Shown one piece after another: positions 13,907 through 16,636 of a DNA stretch of 16,636 bases. Made by a program: the position numbers and the translations under genes. Position 1 is the first letter of the stretch. Each line of letters starts with the position of its first letter. This stretch comes from Candidatus Sordicultor fermentans (lineage in GTDB: Bacteria; Atribacterota; Atribacteria; Atribacterales; Caldatribacteriaceae): the NCBI GenBank assembly GCA_002385475.1, contig DGDO01000100.1, forward strand, positions 1,809 through 18,444. Direction: 5' to 3'. The notes beneath the pieces are model-generated. The model did no database searches. It had not been told where the DNA came from and worked only from the letters and a program-made list of their open reading frames with translations.

Positions 13907-14960
13907 GCAATACCCGGTTTTTTTAGGCTGGGATTTACTGGAGAGAGATGATTGGTTAGAAGAGATAAAATTCCCTTCTTCTTTCGGGGTGATAGTAACC
14001 AACTCCCGGGTGGGATCTCTTTATGAGGAAAGGGTATCTTCTTTTTTCTCCCGGCAAGGATTCACTATTCAGGTAGTCACCATTCCCGATGGAGAAGAAT
14101 ATAAAAATCTTTCCACGGTGGAATTCATTTATAAACAGCTTCTAAATTTAGATTTAGACCGGAAGAGTTTTCTCTTAGCTCTGGGGGGAGGAGTGATTAC
14201 TGACATTACTGGTTTTGTGGCTTCCACCTTCTTACGGGGAATACCTTATTTTTCTATTCCTACCACTGTTCTTGCTCAAGTAGATAGTTCCATAGGAGGC
14301 AAAACCGGGGTAAATTTGCCCCAGGGCAAAAATCTGGTGGGAACTTTTTATCCTCCTGCGGGGGTATTCATTGACCTTTCTTTTCTTCGTACTCTCCCTC
14401 CTCGAGAGTATAAGGAAGGTCTTGCAGAAGTAGCCAAAACTTTCTTTTTAGCTGGAGGCGAGATTCTTTCCCTTTTAGAAAAGAGAGAACAAATTCTTTC
14501 TCGAGAAGAAGAAATTTTGGAAGAACTAATTTTTCAGTCTCTTTCTTTAAAGAAAAAAATAGTGGAAGAGGATGAAAAAGAAAAGGGGATACGGAGTATT
14601 TTAAATTATGGGCACACCATAGGTCATGCCTTAGAGAAAGTAGAAGGCTATGGTAAGCTCCGGCATGGGGAAGCGATCGCTTTAGGAATGATGGGAGAGG
14701 CTATCCTGGGAGAGAAATTAAGCATTACTCCTTCTAAGGTAGTAGATAAACAAAGAGAAATATTAGCTAATTTCCATTTACCTACTCAGCTAAAATTTAA
14801 GATAGAAAGAGAAGAATTTTTTGCTGCTCTCCGTCAAGACAAAAAGAAGGAAAGAGGAAAAGCCAGGTTAGTTTTTTTGAAAGATTTTGGTCAACCTATC
14901 TGGGGAGTAGAGGTAGAAGAGGAAAAAATTGGAGAAGCGCTTTCTTATTTAGAGAGGTGA
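13872..14960 (+). CDS. aroB: 3-dehydroquinate synthase
   Basis: 362 residues, normal for the family. Converts DAHP to 3-dehydroquinate using NAD+ and a divalent metal. Motifs: DGEEYKNL (73-80), nucleotide-binding GGGVITDITGF (105-115), PTTVLAQVDSSIGGKTGVN (130-148), then the metal ligands Glu186 (EGLAEVAK), His248 (NYGHTIGHALE) and His265 (RHGEAIALG). The ATG lies inside the 3' end of aroK in another frame; AGAGGA upstream is rather distant, but the N-terminus matches the family, so the start is kept. Eight bp to aroQ. Confidence 0.96.
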   Translation: MRKLAVCGENGKQYPVFLGWDLLERDDWLEEIKFPSSFGVIVTNSRVGSLYEERVSSFFSRQGFTIQVVTIPDGEEYKNLSTVEFIYKQLLNLDLDRKSFLLALGGGVITDITGFVASTFLRGIPYFSIPTTVLAQVDSSIGGKTGVNLPQGKNLVGTFYPPAGVFIDLSFLRTLPPREYKEGLAEVAKTFFLAGGEILSLLEKREQILSREEEILEELIFQSLSLKKKIVEEDEKEKGIRSILNYGHTIGHALEKVEGYGKLRHGEAIALGMMGEAILGEKLSITPSKVVDKQREILANFHLPTQLKFKIEREEFFAALRQDKKKERGKARLVFLKDFGQPIWGVEVEEEKIGEALSYLER

Positions 14961-14967
14961 GGATAGC

Positions 14968-15408
14968 TTGAATATTCTCTTTATTTGTGGTCCTAATCTT
15001 AATCTTTTGGGGGAGAGAGAAAAGGAGATTTACGGAGAAAAAAGTTTTGAGGAGATAAATATCATACTGGAAAAAGAAGCTCAAAAAATGGGAGTGAACC
15101 TGGAGATTTTTCAATCTAATCATGAAGGAAATATCATCGATAAAATTCAGGAAAGTAGAGGTAGTGTTGATGGTATAATTATAAATCCAGGGGCTTACAC
15201 TCATTATAGCTTAGCTATTCGCGACGCTCTAAAGGTAGTTAAAGCTCCTATAATTGAAGTGCATTTATCTAATATATATAGTCGGGAAGAATTTCGTCAT
15301 CACTCAGTGATTGCTCCGGTATGCTGGGGACAGATAGCGGGTTTAGGATATCAGGGATACATTCTGGCTTTACAAGCTTTTTTGATGAGGGGAAAGAATG
15401 AACCATAA
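14968..15408 (+). CDS. aroQ: 3-dehydroquinate dehydratase, type II
   Basis: 146 residues. Dehydrates 3-dehydroquinate to 3-dehydroshikimate, the step after AroB. Type II marks: GPNLNLLGERE with catalytic Arg17 and the Tyr22 loop (IYG), SNHEGNIID, NPGAYTHYS, the His99 motif EVHLSNIYSREEFRHHS, and the C-terminal GLGYQGY. It starts with TTG behind AGGTGAGGA and overlaps the next gene by 11 bp. The other pathway genes (aroE, aroA, aroC) are not in the window. Confidence 0.96.
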   Translation: MNILFICGPNLNLLGEREKEIYGEKSFEEINIILEKEAQKMGVNLEIFQSNHEGNIIDKIQESRGSVDGIIINPGAYTHYSLAIRDALKVVKAPIIEVHLSNIYSREEFRHHSVIAPVCWGQIAGLGYQGYILALQAFLMRGKNEP

Positions 15409-16447
15409 AAAAAGAATGGCTCAATTAAAAGAGGATTTAGAGCATCCTTTCTTAGTTACAGAAAGAGAGGACCTTTTTTATCTTCTGGGTTTCCAGGGTT
15501 CAACAGGTTTTCTCCTGGTCTTTCCTGATAAGACACCAGTTTTTTTCTGTGATGGCCGCTATGCTACCCAGGCCAAAGAAGAAATCAAATTAGAAGTAGA
15601 AATCCAAGAATTCAGAGATGAAATTACTAAAAACATAAAAGAGGCAGTATCTGGAAACGGTTATCAAAAACTTCTGGTTGAAGATAGCTTAAAAATAAGG
15701 TTTTACGAACTCCTTAAAAACCAGGGCTTAGAGGTTGCTCCTGTTTCTTCCCCCTCTCGACAAATGAGGATGATTAAGGATGAAGAGGAAATCGAGGAAA
15801 TAAAAAAAGCGGTTAGAATCTCAGAAGAAGCGCTAAAAAAAGCAAGGTCTCTTTTCCGAGAAGGGGTAAAAGAAAAAGATATGGCTTTAGAGTTAGATTA
15901 CCAGATGCGCCTGCTGGGTGGAGAAGAGACAGCTTTTCCCACCATTGTAGCAGGGGGGAAGAGAAGCGCTCTCCCTCATGCTCGCCCTTCTTCTTATTCC
16001 TTTAAAGATAATGATTGGGCAATTGTTGATTGGGGAGCACGGGTCAATGGTTACTGTGCTGATCTTACTCGAGTTATAGTCATAGGGGAAGTTGATTCTC
16101 GCTTTTACCAGCTTCTTCGAATAGTAGAGAAAGCCCAGCAACTGGCAGAAACCATTATAAAGGAAGGAGTAAAAGCAAAGGAAGTAGATAAAGTAGTGAG
16201 AAGCTTTTTCAAAGAAGAGAAGGTCGAGGAGTATTTTAATCACAGTTTAGGACATGGAGTGGGGATAGAAATTCACGAGGACCCTCGCTTGGGCCCTAAA
16301 AGTGAGGATATTTTAAAAAAGGGTATGGTAGTAACAGTAGAACCAGGAATTTATTTTCCTGATTGGGGAGGGATTCGCCTGGAAAATTTAGTAGTGGTGC
16401 AAGAAGAGGGAAATAAAATTCTGGATTCTCTTCCCCTATTACTTTGA
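15398..16447 (+). CDS. pepP: Xaa-Pro aminopeptidase/dipeptidase (M24 family)
   Basis: 349 residues, cytoplasmic metallopeptidase cleaving beside proline. An N-terminal creatinase-like domain (about 1-125, with FFCDGRYATQA) precedes the pita-bread catalytic domain. Metal ligands are all present: Asp211 (VDWGARVNGYCADLTR), Asp222, His286 (SLGHGVG), Glu315 (TVEPGIY) and Glu329 (IRLENL); His194 (LPHARPS) is the usual substrate-site histidine. The ATG overlaps the end of aroQ with GGGGAAAG upstream. Placement just before efp is common in Firmicutes and related groups. Whether it prefers dipeptides (pepQ) or longer peptides is not clear, so the symbol is provisional. Confidence 0.9.
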   Translation: MNHKKRMAQLKEDLEHPFLVTEREDLFYLLGFQGSTGFLLVFPDKTPVFFCDGRYATQAKEEIKLEVEIQEFRDEITKNIKEAVSGNGYQKLLVEDSLKIRFYELLKNQGLEVAPVSSPSRQMRMIKDEEEIEEIKKAVRISEEALKKARSLFREGVKEKDMALELDYQMRLLGGEETAFPTIVAGGKRSALPHARPSSYSFKDNDWAIVDWGARVNGYCADLTRVIVIGEVDSRFYQLLRIVEKAQQLAETIIKEGVKAKEVDKVVRSFFKEEKVEEYFNHSLGHGVGIEIHEDPRLGPKSEDILKKGMVVTVEPGIYFPDWGGIRLENLVVVQEEGNKILDSLPLLL

Positions 16448-16460
16448 AAGGAGGACCAAA

Positions 16461-16636
16461 GTGCCTGAATACATTTCCAGCAATGACTTGAGAGTAGGAA
16501 CTTGTATAGAAGTAGATGGTAATCTTTATGTAGTCACCTCTTTCCAGCATATCAAACCAGGTAAGGGAGGAGCCATAATTAAGACCAAGCTCAAGGACAT
16601 TAATACCGGCTTTATAATAGAAAAAACCTTTAGAGC
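16461..16636 (+). CDS. efp: Elongation factor P, 3' end cut by window edge
   Basis: GTG start behind a strong AAAGGAGG site, 13 bp after the peptidase stop; 58 codons are in the window. The N-terminal KOW-like domain reads MPEYISSNDLRVGTCIEVDG, then FQHIKPGKGGA, whose PGKGG lysine is the tip residue that is modified in some bacteria, and KLKDINTGFIIEKTFRA. EF-P binds ribosomes stalled on polyproline and promotes peptide bond formation. About two thirds of the roughly 185-residue protein lies outside the window. Confidence 0.96.
   Translation, partial: MPEYISSNDLRVGTCIEVDGNLYVVTSFQHIKPGKGGAIIKTKLKDINTGFIIEKTFR

Noticed and set aside
14896..16550. Minus-strand ORFs over aroQ, the peptidase and efp (102, 116 and 84 codons)
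   Set aside because: They lie antisense to genes with complete catalytic motifs.
1..16636. CRISPR array, prophage, transposase, rRNA or tRNA genes
   Set aside because: No regularly spaced repeats, no transposase or integrase motifs and no tRNA-like cloverleaf or rRNA segments were noticed on either strand.

Overview
The window comes from a low-to-moderate-GC bacterium with compact gene spacing, strong Shine-Dalgarno sites and frequent GTG/TTG starts. An aroK-aroB-aroQ-pepP-efp run sits beside a family 4 (Fe-S) uracil-DNA glycosylase. An inositol-type cluster closely resembles, from memory, the one described in Thermotoga maritima. Together these suggest an anaerobic, possibly thermophilic Firmicutes/Thermotogota/Atribacterota-like lineage. 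The sequence alone does not settle the phylum.

Left part (1-8074), a carbohydrate/inositol locus. On the minus strand are an AfuA/Fbp-type ABC importer (partial double-domain permease at 1-1080, binding protein at 1156-2172) and a scyllo-inosose 3-dehydrogenase (iolM, 2386-3573). On the plus strand is a PfkB sugar/inositol kinase (3889-4782). It converges, across a perfect 20-bp inverted repeat, on a secreted PI-PLC/GDPD-like phosphodiesterase gene (4849-5934, minus). A LacI-family regulator (6219-7247) and a 5-keto-L-gluconate epimerase (iolO, 7259-8074) follow on the plus strand. Four GAAA-n4-TTTC-like operators lie at or just after the four promoters that drive these transcription units, so the LacI protein probably controls the whole locus and itself. 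The promoter and start region of iolM is repeated, about 90 bp long, in front of the phosphodiesterase gene, where it carries a relic 12-codon ORF. My main hypothesis is that the locus scavenges inositol from phosphorylated or glycerophospho forms: a secreted phosphodiesterase, a phospho-sugar-type importer, then oxidative inositol catabolism. The inositol 2-dehydrogenase (iolG) and the ring-opening hydrolase (iolN) are not in the window.

Middle part (8075-12826). A 511-bp gene-free stretch ends in the terminator of a minus-strand pair: a family 4 UDG and an uncharacterised radical SAM/SPASM-like protein. A second gene-free stretch of about 1 kb (10691-11687) holds only broken or doubtful ORFs and two hairpins. 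A CDF cation-efflux gene (minus) follows and is divergent from the right-hand operon.

Right part (12827-16636, plus). A single-pass, pilin-like small protein with an Asp-Glu repeat is followed by tightly packed or overlapping aroK, aroB, aroQ, a Xaa-Pro peptidase gene and the start of efp, which the window edge cuts.
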